DNA of 14,836 bases from an uncultured Chitinophagales bacterium. Lineage in GTDB: Bacteria > Bacteroidota > Bacteroidia > Chitinophagales > Chitinophagaceae. How positions within the stretch are numbered: position 1 is the stretch's first letter; every line of letters starts with the position of its first letter. Below the pieces are notes generated by a model. It had not been told where the DNA came from and ran no database searches. It saw only the letters and a list, made by a program, of their open reading frames with translations. Below are positions 1 through 6,877 of the stretch, in pieces. The stretch lies in assembly GCA_946886475.1 (NCBI GenBank), contig CAMPIQ010000091.1, positions 1-14,836 on the forward strand. Direction: 5' to 3'. The translations under genes and the position numbers were made by a program.

Positions 1-1
1 G

Positions 2-1165
2 GCTTATGAAGAGGAAAATAGAAAAAAATACGCAATACATACAATGATCCTGGCAGGACCTAATGGAAAGAAAATCGGGGAAACAACAGTGTATGAGGAT
101 GGTGGCCAAAGTGTACATAAGGTTGAAAGTGGAAACAATAAAGACGGGACACTAAAACATTTATTGATCAGGGAAACCTCTCTTCCATACGGTACATATA
201 GTTTTTCAACCTATAGTAAGAGCCGCAAAACAAAAGAATCTTCCGCTATATTATTTGATTTGTCTGGCAAACAGTTGAGAAACGTTTCAGTTAACATACC
301 CCCCGAATCCTATTATGTTGGCAGTGTAACAAATTTTAAGGGTGAACTTTTTACCTGTTATTACCTGGAAAAGGAATTGGTTGTGGAAAAATTCGACAGT
401 ACAATAAAGTCTATTAGGAAATTACAAACAGCACTACCAATTCATAAGCTAGCTGATTTGTCAACGATTTTATATGCTGATCCGGCCAACAACCAACAGG
501 TTTGGATTACTGCTACTTATAGGAATTCAGGTAAGGATGAAGTCCGGCAAACGCTTGGTTTTAATTTCGAGTCAAAAAAAATAATATCGTCAGATGAAGA
601 ATTGCTCAATAAGGATTTTTCCAATTCAATAGGGATGACCGAAGTAAAAGATATTCAACGTGCTAACCTGAGGAAAATTTCCAATTTGAAACCGGTGGGT
701 TTAATCTCAACAGATGATAATGTCATTGTACTGGAACAGATAGAATACACACAGGAACATGGGCCAAGAGGATCTCTGCGTTATCTTACGCATGGTTTGA
801 TCATCAGTTTTTTTGATAAAAATCTCAGAAAAAGAAAATCCATTGGTTTTAGCAAATGGTATGAAGGTTTTCGAGGAATAGGATTGACTGTGGGTTATTA
901 CACTAATGGAATAAAATTATTCTTTGCAACTCCGGCAATGGGCTTGCAATCATATACCAATTTATTTGGTATTGTTGATCTAAAAAGCAAGAGCTTCGAA
1001 AAAATCATTCCCCTGGATAATGGCCATCTCGGTAATGATAATACCATTGAAGGTGGTGCTACCTTCTGGTTTAAGGACAACGCCCTGATTAGTTATGTAG
1101 TTTCAAAAGATGGCTTTTTTTCTGTTCCATCTTACAAACAGGCCTTACAAAAAATCTCATGGTAA
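2..1165 (+). CDS. Unrecognised beta-rich protein, 5'-truncated by window edge
   Basis: The frame is open from base 2 with no stop. The first internal ATG is at 44, but at least 14 in-frame codons precede it, so the true start probably lies outside the window and only the C-terminal ~387 residues are seen. I do not recognise a family. The visible part is a series of short strand-like segments alternating with polar, Asn/Lys/Asp-rich loops, such as a TYSFSTYSKS stretch and repeated phrases of the 'xLFDLSGK' and 'GIVDLKSK' type. That suggests a beta-propeller or other repeated beta-sheet fold, possibly extracytoplasmic; this is inference. No catalytic motif or membrane helix is evident. The gene is visibly more AT-rich than the operon genes further right. 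It converges with the glutamate-synthase-like gene across a 124-bp gap. Coding status is secure from length; function is unknown. Confidence 0.75.
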   Translation, partial: AYEEENRKKYAIHTMILAGPNGKKIGETTVYEDGGQSVHKVESGNNKDGTLKHLLIRETSLPYGTYSFSTYSKSRKTKESSAILFDLSGKQLRNVSVNIPPESYYVGSVTNFKGELFTCYYLEKELVVEKFDSTIKSIRKLQTALPIHKLADLSTILYADPANNQQVWITATYRNSGKDEVRQTLGFNFESKKIISSDEELLNKDFSNSIGMTEVKDIQRANLRKISNLKPVGLISTDDNVIVLEQIEYTQEHGPRGSLRYLTHGLIISFFDKNLRKRKSIGFSKWYEGFRGIGLTVGYYTNGIKLFFATPAMGLQSYTNLFGIVDLKSKSFEKIIPLDNGHLGNDNTIEGGATFWFKDNALISYVVSKDGFFSVPSYKQALQKISW

Positions 1166-1289
1166 CCTGCAGGTAGTGGATAAAGTGGATTAACAAAAGA
1201 AATTTATATTTGAAACACCTAACTAACACATGGCACTATGGACTGGAAACAATAATTAACCGGCACTTTGTTAGCTCAAAGCTTAGTCA

Positions 1290-2843
1290 TTAATTCAGCA
1301 TCGGGCTTTTATTCATCATGCTGGTCCTGGATTCGAAATAGATCTGTTCAAAACTCCTGGTTTCATATTCATTGATCCTCCTGAAAAACCTGGAAGGGTC
1401 AATGCCTTCAACTGATTTAAAACCGCAGGCTTCCATGATCTCCCTTGTTGCGGTGATCGTCTTTGAATGAAAACTGGCTACCCTTACTTTTTTGTCTGCC
1501 GGATCCAGTCCCTTATATAATGCCGGGTTCTGGGTGGCCACGCCCACCGGGCACCTGCCGCTATCACAGATCAGTGCCTGTATGCAGCCGAGCGACATCA
1601 TCATGCCTCTTGCACTGTAACAGGCGGAAGCGCCCAGGGATAATACTTTTAGTATATCAAACCCGGTAATGATCTTTCCTGCTGCCAGGATCTTAATATG
1701 CCCGGACAGGTTAGCATCTTCCAGCGATTGTTTTACAAATGCCAGCGCTTCGTAAAGCGGCATGCCAAGATGGTCGGTGAATTCAAGAGGCGCAGCACCC
1801 GTACCGCCTTCGGCTCCGTCAATAGAAATAAAATCAGGAATGATACCGGTATTGATGATGGCATTGCAGATGTCGGTAAATTCCTGTTTATCGCCAATGC
1901 ATATTTTGAAACCAACCGGTTTGCCTTCTGAAAGTTCTCTCAGGTACTGGAGAAAGGTCATCATTTCAATGGCGTTTTTAAATTCGCTATGGCTGGTAGG
2001 GGAATGCACCGTGGTACCCGGAGCCACCAGGCGGATGGCTGCAATTTCCGGTGTGTTCTTCGATGCCGGTAAAATGCCGCCATGTCCGGGCTTGGCGCCC
2101 TGTGATAGTTTCAGCTCGATCATTTTTACCTGCGGCCGCAATGCATTTTTCCTGAATGCAGTGGGATCAAAACGGCCTTTTTCATTCCGGCAACCAAAAT
2201 AGCCGGTACCGATCTGCCATACCAGGTCTCCACCCTTCAAATGATAAGAGCTGATACCGCCTTCTCCGGTATTGTGTGCAAATCCACCCAGTTGAGCGCC
2301 TTCGTTTAGCGCTTCAATGGCGGTTTTACTAAGCGCTCCATAGCTCATGGCGCCAATATTATAAATGCTGGCATGATAGGGCTGGAGACACTGGTGATTT
2401 CCAATCCATACCCTTAGATCTTTTTCCTCCAGCTGCACAGGATAAATGGAATGCGACGTCCATTCATAACCGGGCCTGGTGGGATCTGCCTGCATGCCAA
2501 AGGCAACGGTTTGTTTTTCGTTTTTCGACCGTTGATAAACAATGGACCGCTGCCGCCTGTTGAATGGTTTTCCATCAAGGTCAGATTCAAAAAAATACTG
2601 GCGCATTTCAGGCCTGATGGATTCAAACAAATAACGGAGGTGTCCCACCACAGGAAAGTTCCTGATGATGGCATGCCTGGTTTGTAAGGCATCGCGAAGG
2701 GCAAGCAGTAAAATAGGGAAGGTGATGATCATTGTCCAGTACCAGCTGCTGCTTATGAATAAACCAAGGGCTGATACTATTACATTCAGCAATAAAATTG
2801 TTAATACAATCATCATCCTTACGGACAGATTCGGGCGTTTCAT
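1290..2843 (-). CDS. FMN-binding glutamate synthase family protein (GltB central domain-like, membrane-anchored)
   Basis: This 517-residue protein matches the synthase (FMN) domain of glutamate synthase, without the N-terminal glutaminase domain and without the beta-helix C-terminus. Residues 10-30 and about 35-48 are hydrophobic and look like a membrane hairpin. The (beta/alpha)8 FMN-binding barrel fills about 130-480, with GAMSYGALS (164-172), NTGEGG (191-196), GAKPGHGG (249-256), SIDGAEGGTGAAP (340-352) and the cluster motif C420-x5-C426-x4-C431 followed by PVGVATQNP. In true glutamate synthase this Cys pattern holds a [3Fe-4S] cluster, so flavin and cluster binding are well supported. Stand-alone members are widespread, but whether they make glutamate is not established; another 2-oxo-acid or amine oxidoreduction is possible. 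The gene appears to be transcribed alone, from a TAnnTTTG element at 3130-3137 with a ~280-nt leader. There is no clear Shine-Dalgarno sequence before the ATG. Confidence 0.93.
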   Translation of the reverse strand: MKRPNLSVRMMIVLTILLLNVIVSALGLFISSSWYWTMIITFPILLLALRDALQTRHAIIRNFPVVGHLRYLFESIRPEMRQYFFESDLDGKPFNRRQRSIVYQRSKNEKQTVAFGMQADPTRPGYEWTSHSIYPVQLEEKDLRVWIGNHQCLQPYHASIYNIGAMSYGALSKTAIEALNEGAQLGGFAHNTGEGGISSYHLKGGDLVWQIGTGYFGCRNEKGRFDPTAFRKNALRPQVKMIELKLSQGAKPGHGGILPASKNTPEIAAIRLVAPGTTVHSPTSHSEFKNAIEMMTFLQYLRELSEGKPVGFKICIGDKQEFTDICNAIINTGIIPDFISIDGAEGGTGAAPLEFTDHLGMPLYEALAFVKQSLEDANLSGHIKILAAGKIITGFDILKVLSLGASACYSARGMMMSLGCIQALICDSGRCPVGVATQNPALYKGLDPADKKVRVASFHSKTITATREIMEACGFKSVEGIDPSRFFRRINEYETRSFEQIYFESRTSMMNKSPMLN

Positions 2844-3129
2844 ATGTATAAATTGAATTCCAGTTATTTTATGAACTGGTTAATATGTTTTTGTTCTGAA
2901 TGGAGTGTTCTTTTCCGGCTTATGCTGCTGAAGCATAACACCAAAGCTATCCCGGTTTTAGTTCCGGGATGAAGTATTAAAGTCCTTAAAGGAAGAGAAA
3001 TAATAAAGCGATGAACAGAAGGGAAAAAACTCAGTAAATGAACAGGTATAACTATCCGTGGTATCCAGCAAAACTTGCCGGAAGTGTATACTAAGATCCA
3101 TATGTGAACGGATGCCTGTCATTGGAAAA
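2844..3129 (-). promoter_or_regulatory. Long structured 5' leader of the glutamate-synthase-like gene
   Basis: This non-coding stretch lies between the proposed promoter and the ATG at 2843. It holds three short perfect inverted repeats: CCAGTT/AACTGG (2860-2865 and 2874-2879), TTATGCT/AGCATAA (2920-2926 and 2932-2938) and ATCCCGG/CCGGGAT (2949-2955 and 2964-2970). Next to the last one, 2971-3057 is a diverged copy of a block also found upstream of the Rnk-like gene (3703-3789). The arrangement suggests a structured leader, such as a cis-acting element or attenuator. None of the hairpins is followed by a long T run in the gene's direction, so a classical terminator is not shown. Confidence 0.45.
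2971..3057 (-). repeat. Diverged leader block, copy A
   Basis: These 87 bases align without gaps to 3703-3789 in the same orientation. By my hand count 64 of 87 positions match. The best-conserved parts are GAAGyATTrAAG and AACTCAGTrAATGAACAGG (+ strand reading). A hairpin flanks each copy on the same side (2949-2970 here). Function is unknown. Each copy sits in the leader of a minus-strand gene, about 70 nt downstream of a TAnnTTTG element. Confidence 0.6.
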
Positions 3130-3137
3130 CAAAATTA
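3130..3137 (-). promoter_or_regulatory. Putative Bacteroidota -7 element (TAATTTTG)
   Basis: Read on the minus strand this is TAATTTTG, an exact fit to the TAnnTTTG consensus for the primary sigma factor in Bacteroidota. It lies between the stop of the Rnk-like gene (3195) and the glutamate-synthase-like start (2843), implying a separate transcript for the latter. No good -33 TTG is seen at the usual spacing, so this is a motif-based call only. Confidence 0.4.
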
Positions 3138-3194
3138 ATCTTTATAAAATCTTTATTTGCACGATTTGGTTGCAATCCTGTTAAAACAGGTGGT

Positions 3195-3608
3195 TCACTC
3201 CAGCTTTTCAGCATGTAACTGGGAAACAGCCATTACCGTGAAATATCTTTTCTTTCCAGGGGTTTCCCAGGATATATCTTCACCTCTTTTAAAGCCCAGC
3301 AAAGCTTTTCCGATTGATGAAAAAACGGAAACCCTGCATTTCCTGTGGTCACTTTGTGCGGGTAATACAAGGGTATAGGTATAATTTACCCGCGCCATCT
3401 TATCTCTGATTATAACTTTTGAATACAGCCTGATGGTATCCCAGGGAAAATCCCCGGCAGGCAGGATGTTCGCGTGTTTAATGGCACCGATCCATTCAGC
3501 CATGCCAGCCTGGCCCATCAACTGCTTTTCGTGGTTTTTAATATAATGCATCAATTCATTGAAATCTTCATCCGTAAGAATGAGTTGATTCTTTGTTTCA
3601 GTAATCAT
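3195..3608 (-). CDS. Rnk-like / GreA-GreB C-terminal domain protein
   Basis: This 137-residue protein has residues ~58-130 resembling the FKBP-like C-terminal domain shared by GreA, GreB and Rnk: a strand-rich segment with YTLVLP (78-83), then SVFSSIGKALLGFKRGEDISW (94-114), the usual 'S-P-G-A-L-G-GD-w' signature in modified form. In that family the domain contacts RNA polymerase near the secondary channel. The N-terminal ~50 residues are short and polar and lack the long acidic coiled coil of GreA, so transcript-cleavage stimulation is unlikely; an Rnk-type role as a non-cleaving polymerase-binding regulator is more plausible. The ATG at 3606-3608 follows GGATAAA, a weak ribosome site. The leader upstream is long and has the same block as the neighbouring gene. 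Exact function is inferred only from the domain. Confidence 0.82.
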   Translation of the reverse strand: MITETKNQLILTDEDFNELMHYIKNHEKQLMGQAGMAEWIGAIKHANILPAGDFPWDTIRLYSKVIIRDKMARVNYTYTLVLPAQSDHRKCRVSVFSSIGKALLGFKRGEDISWETPGKKRYFTVMAVSQLHAEKLE

Positions 3609-3851
3609 TTTATCCGGTTTAAAGTATTAGAAATGCCCTACCCGCGGTGTGCAGGTAAAATATCAGTAGTGATACCTTGTCCTTGCTAATTAGCAGGACA
3701 GAGAAGCATTGAAGACCTTTAAACTGGAATAATAATAAAGATGGGAACAAAAAGGTTGAAACTCAGTGAATGAACAGGCATCACCATCCTTCATATCAGA
3801 AGTGACGGGGAGAGAATAATGATGATATTGATTTCCTGTTTGCATGAATGG
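3609..3851 (-). promoter_or_regulatory. Long structured 5' leader of the Rnk-like gene
   Basis: No long reading frame is present. Seen here are a small hairpin TATCA/TGATA (3661-3665 and 3670-3674), a stronger one pairing TGTCCT (3678-3683) with AGGACA (3695-3700) around the palindrome GCTAATTAGC (3685-3694), and the conserved block 3703-3789. The order (promoter, block, hairpin(s), gene) repeats that of the glutamate-synthase-like leader, which favours a shared transcribed regulatory element. Confidence 0.45.
3703..3789 (-). repeat. Diverged leader block, copy B
   Basis: This is the partner of 2971-3057: ungapped alignment, about 74% identity by hand count, same strand, same position relative to a hairpin and to a downstream minus-strand gene. 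On the minus strand a 20-codon frame (3719-3781) begins with ATG here, but copy A has ATA at that position, so a leader peptide is not conserved between the two copies. Confidence 0.6.
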
Positions 3852-3859
3852 CAAACATA
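3852..3859 (-). promoter_or_regulatory. Putative Bacteroidota -7 element (TATGTTTG)
   Basis: The minus-strand reading is TATGTTTG, an exact TAnnTTTG match. It would start a transcript near 3845 and give the Rnk-like gene a leader of roughly 240 nt containing block B and its hairpins. A GTTTA at 3876-3880 is a weak -33 candidate. Confidence 0.4.
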
Positions 3860-3861
3860 AT

Positions 3862-4095
3862 CAATAAATGATGAATAAACATTTCGCTCATGGGCGCCAT
3901 GAAAAACGGATCACTGAGGGCATGAGAACCACGATGGTCAATGAGAAAGGTTTGGGACTAGTTCATTGTTAAATGTTTCCCTGCACTTCGTGCTCCATTT
4001 TGTTCTCCGTGTAACTCAATTGTATCATATCACTCTATTGTACGTGTAACCAAATTACTCCATACCATAATTCGCTTGTTCTCACGTTTATCCTC
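3862..4095. other. Gene-free spacer between the RDD and Rnk-like genes
   Basis: No credible reading frame is present. About 4003-4020 contains TTCTCCGTGTAACTC, resembling low-complexity intergenic words, with a similar GTGTAAC further on (4044-4050). At 4091-4098, next to the RDD stop, there is a CCTCTTAG fragment of the purine/pyrimidine repeat found elsewhere in the window. No terminator with a T run is convincing. Apart from the upstream part of the Rnk-like promoter, I see nothing functional. Confidence 0.4.
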
Positions 4096-4896
4096 TTAGT
4101 TCGCCGACAAATAATTATAATCCTTCAGCAACACCTCCAAAAATTCAAATGGCGAAAGGGTTGTCTGGATCTTCAAATGATTTTTGATCTTTTCGCTGGC
4201 CATTTCTGCAAGGTTATAGTCGCCTTTTTTTCTTGCGGTATCCAGAATTCCTTTTAATGAATTCATATCACGGTCGCTGAGTTGCATTACCTGTGGGAAG
4301 GATGGAACATAGTTATCGGCAACCTGTAAGAACACGGTATCTTCTATGGTATGTTTTTCGGTGGCTTTGATCAGCAGGGTATGTGCCAGCATATCGCCAA
4401 GCCGTTGGTTTTTCTTACTTGTATTCACCAGAATGATATCAGTAATGAATAACCCTAGTGGAATACCAACCCGCCAGAAATTCTCTGGGTTTCCACCTCT
4501 GCCGGCCGTTTCAACAATCAGTATCAATATGATCACAGCCATCAGGTCTGAAGTTCTTATCAGCCAGCGGATCACATACTGGCCAATGCCGGGCTGGCCG
4601 CCATTTTCATTGACCACCCTGATCTGCATGATCTTTTTACCAAAACTCTGTCCGTTCATGGTGGCTTCGCAAATGAGATGATAGGCAAGGAATGGTATCA
4701 GGAAGAGCAGCAATACCACCCACATCATTTGTTCATTTACAGATGTTGATAATGATTCAATGATGGCTATGCTGATCCTTGTATAAATAAACAGGATAAC
4801 AATATCAATACACCATGCTGCCAGCCGCCGCAGGAAGGAGGCTGCGGGAAATTCCAGTTCAATATTAAAATTTGTCATGATACGGATCACGGACAT
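4096..4896 (-). CDS. RDD family membrane protein
   Basis: This 266-residue protein has an RDD domain in about residues 15-180. The diagnostic charged residues are visible: R24 and D31 within RRLAAWCID in the first helix, and a conserved QRLGDMLAHT at 164-173. The family's NGQSFGKKIMQIRVV segment is at 81-95. Hydrophobic segments lie near 25-46, 57-77, 117-133 and 143-158. The C-terminal ~85 residues are soluble, charged and helical. Met1 is kept as the start because the N-terminus (xxIRIxTxxNIELEF) resembles family members that begin with such a strand; Met7 is the alternative. RDD proteins are poorly characterised and some act in ion or solute transport. This gene diverges from the SpoIIM/DUF4129/DUF4350/MoxR/DUF58 operon, a pairing that suggests it belongs to the same membrane module. 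Confidence 0.9.
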   Translation of the reverse strand: MSVIRIMTNFNIELEFPAASFLRRLAAWCIDIVILFIYTRISIAIIESLSTSVNEQMMWVVLLLFLIPFLAYHLICEATMNGQSFGKKIMQIRVVNENGGQPGIGQYVIRWLIRTSDLMAVIILILIVETAGRGGNPENFWRVGIPLGLFITDIILVNTSKKNQRLGDMLAHTLLIKATEKHTIEDTVFLQVADNYVPSFPQVMQLSDRDMNSLKGILDTARKKGDYNLAEMASEKIKNHLKIQTTLSPFEFLEVLLKDYNYLSAN

Positions 4897-5154
4897 GCAG
4901 GTAATTTGGAGTTAAATTAAGATTAAAAGGTTAAAAGAAGTTAAAGAGGGTAGTTAAGAGGAAAAAAGCGAGAAAGGGGTTAAAGAATTTGATCTATCTG
5001 TGTAAAGTTCATTTTTTAAATAACGGGCCCGTAAATTAAACTGTGTCTGAAATTATTGCCCGTACCCGGTTTTCCTCTTTTTCTCTTTTAACCTCTTAGC
5101 CCTAATTTGCCGGATCGCACCATTATAGTATTTTACAATCCTAAACAGGGGGCA
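4897..5154. promoter_or_regulatory. Divergent intergenic region with inverted purine/pyrimidine repeats
   Basis: This should hold the promoters for the RDD gene (-) and the SpoIIM-led operon (+). Seen here are a purine-rich stretch at about 4926-4978 with TTAAAAGAAGTTAAAGAGG, a pyrimidine-rich counterpart at 5073-5099 with CTTTTAACCTCTTAGCC, and between them the perfect 10-base palindrome ACGGGCCCGT (5023-5032). The arms could pair in part. An imperfect -7-like CTAATTTG ends at 5109. No exact TAnnTTTG is found on either strand, so promoter positions are not resolved. Confidence 0.4.
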
Positions 5155-6126
5155 TTGAGAGAAGGACTGTTCATCAAAAAAAACAAGAACCGGTGGGAAA
5201 AACTGGAGGCAGAGGCGCCTTCAACACCCGATGAAATGGCCAGGGATTTCACCCGGCTGGTGGATGATCTTGCCTATGCCAAAACATTTTATCCCACCAG
5301 CAGGGTTACACGCTATATCAATTCACTTGCGGCTCGAATTTACCTTCGCATTTACCGCAACCGGAAGGAAGAATCCAACCGTCTGGTGAAATTCTGGAAA
5401 TATGATGTGCCATTTACTGTTGGCAAACATTACAGAACCATACTTGTAGCGCTGGTCATTTTCTGGGTGTTCTTTGCCATTGGTTTTTTTTCATCCTCAA
5501 AAGATCCGGCATTTGTGAGTGAAGTACTGAGCGAAGAATATGTTCGCATGACGGAAGAAAATATCCGCAATGGAAATCCGTTCGACGTGTATGCCAACGA
5601 GAATTCATTTGTGATGTGGATCAGCATCATGATCAATAACATTCTTGTTTCGTTCAATTATTTTTTCCGGGGGATACTTCTTGGTATTCCCAGCCTCACG
5701 GCATTGGGATTTGAATCAGTAAGGATAGGCGCTTTTGAAGAAATGTTCTTTTCCAATAACCTGGGAGGCCAGGCGGTGGTAACGGTATTGATCCATGGCA
5801 TGCTGGAACTCACCGCCATAATCATTGCCTGTGCCGCCGGTGTGATCATGGGAACCGGTTATCTTTTTCCAAAAACAGGAAGCAGGTTTGCTGCTTTCCG
5901 CGAAGGGGTGAAGGATGGCGTAAAACTGGTGATCGGGCTCATACCTGTATTTGTGATCGCTGCCTTTTTTGAAGGCTATATTACCCGTCATTATAAAATG
6001 CCATTGCCAATGAGTGTTGCCATACTTTCCGTATCTGCCCTATTCATTACCTGGTATTTTATCCTGCTTCCCATTAAATTAAGAAAACAATTAAATAAGG
6101 CAGGGGAGATGCCCCTTCATGGTTAA
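5155..6126 (+). CDS. Stage II sporulation protein M (SpoIIM)-like membrane protein
   Basis: I place the start at TTG 5155, giving 323 residues beginning M-REGLFIKKNKNRWEKLE, the typical start of this family in Bacteroidota (MREalFikkNkdrWe). An AGGGGG lies just upstream (5147-5152). A longer frame from TTG 5107 adds 16 residues unlike the family. A soluble helical N-terminal part (1-90) precedes about five membrane segments near 95-112, 152-177, 206-232, 256-274 and 285-305. Family marks include the HGMLELTAI motif (214-222) and an FFEGYIT segment (271-277). The name comes from a Bacillus engulfment protein; this organism need not sporulate, and the homologues sit next to MoxR/DUF58 genes. 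It overlaps the next gene by 8 bp, indicating translational coupling. The role in the envelope is inferred from context. Confidence 0.88.
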   Translation: MREGLFIKKNKNRWEKLEAEAPSTPDEMARDFTRLVDDLAYAKTFYPTSRVTRYINSLAARIYLRIYRNRKEESNRLVKFWKYDVPFTVGKHYRTILVALVIFWVFFAIGFFSSSKDPAFVSEVLSEEYVRMTEENIRNGNPFDVYANENSFVMWISIMINNILVSFNYFFRGILLGIPSLTALGFESVRIGAFEEMFFSNNLGGQAVVTVLIHGMLELTAIIIACAAGVIMGTGYLFPKTGSRFAAFREGVKDGVKLVIGLIPVFVIAAFFEGYITRHYKMPLPMSVAILSVSALFITWYFILLPIKLRKQLNKAGEMPLHG

Positions 6127-6877
6127 AGTTTTTTCATACCTGTTGTTTCTAGGGATGCTCACCCTTCCATCTCCGCTTCCGGCGCAGGATTATGGAGTAC
6201 AGGACAGTTTATATATTGAAGAAAATCTGAGGCAGGAAGAGGATGAACTGCAAAGGTCCGGTTCGTATTTTAACGTTCGGGAACAGCCGAAAAAGATCAG
6301 TGAAAGAAATATTGAAGAAGAGAAAATTCATTCTATCAAAACGGAAGAAGACTATTGGTATGCCGACCTTCAACCGGAAAAGAAAAAAGAAAAGCCGGAG
6401 CAAAAGAATTTTTTGCAGGGTGATTTTTTTAAAACCCTGTTCTGGATCCTGCTCACCGGTGGATTTGCAGCTTTATTGATCTGGTTCCTGGCATCAGGGA
6501 ATATCAGTTTATTTAAAAGGAGAACACAGGTAAATGATGAGGAGGAGGATGCACTGGCCGGAGCGGAGGACATATTTGCATTGAACTATGACCGGGATAT
6601 TGAAAAGGCGGTGAATGGCGGGAACTTCAGGCTTGCAGTGAGGTTATTGTACCTGCAGACCTTAAAGGATATGGCGGAAAAAAATATCATCAGGTATTCG
6701 CACGAGAAAACCAACAGTGATTATTTATTCCAGCTGGCCAAATCACGTTACTATAAAAGCTTCTTCCGGCTTACACGGCATTTTGATTATACCTGGTATG
6801 GACAGTTTGTATTGACACCGGAGGCGTTCCAGTCTGTACAAAAAGAATTTTCATCATTTAAACAGCAACTGAACTGA
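6119..6877 (+). CDS. DUF4129 domain-containing protein
   Basis: This 252-residue protein has an N-terminal signal peptide (about 1-22, ending LPAQ) and an acidic, Lys/Glu-rich extracytoplasmic segment to about 100. One membrane helix follows at 104-125, then a linker rich in Asp/Glu (139-150) and a C-terminal DUF4129-like domain at about 160-245. Its marks are AVRLLYLQTLKDMAEKN (173-189), K197-T198-N199 and HFDYTWYGQFVLTPEAF (221-237). The domain is expected on the cytoplasmic side, given the signal peptide plus one helix. Its function is unknown, but it recurs with MoxR and DUF58 genes. It overlaps the gene before by 8 bp and the gene after by 1 bp (TGATG), so it is clearly mid-operon. Confidence 0.88.
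   Translation: MVKVFSYLLFLGMLTLPSPLPAQDYGVQDSLYIEENLRQEEDELQRSGSYFNVREQPKKISERNIEEEKIHSIKTEEDYWYADLQPEKKKEKPEQKNFLQGDFFKTLFWILLTGGFAALLIWFLASGNISLFKRRTQVNDEEEDALAGAEDIFALNYDRDIEKAVNGGNFRLAVRLLYLQTLKDMAEKNIIRYSHEKTNSDYLFQLAKSRYYKSFFRLTRHFDYTWYGQFVLTPEAFQSVQKEFSSFKQQLN

Noticed and set aside
1762..2202. 146-codon + strand frame within the glutamate-synthase-like gene
   Set aside because: It is antisense to a gene with clear conserved motifs; its translation is low-complexity and resembles no family.
2949..2970. Rho-independent terminator
   Set aside because: The stem ATCCCGG/CCGGGAT is good, but no T run follows in either direction.
3719..3781. A 20-codon frame on the minus strand inside leader block B, a possible leader peptide
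   Set aside because: Copy A has ATA instead of ATG at the same position, and its frame runs on without the same stop, so the peptide is not conserved between copies. There is no clear ribosome site.
5107..5154. TTG start at 5107 for the SpoIIM-like gene
   Set aside because: The 16 extra residues do not fit the family, whereas TTG 5155 gives the usual REGLFIKKNK start behind a G-rich site.
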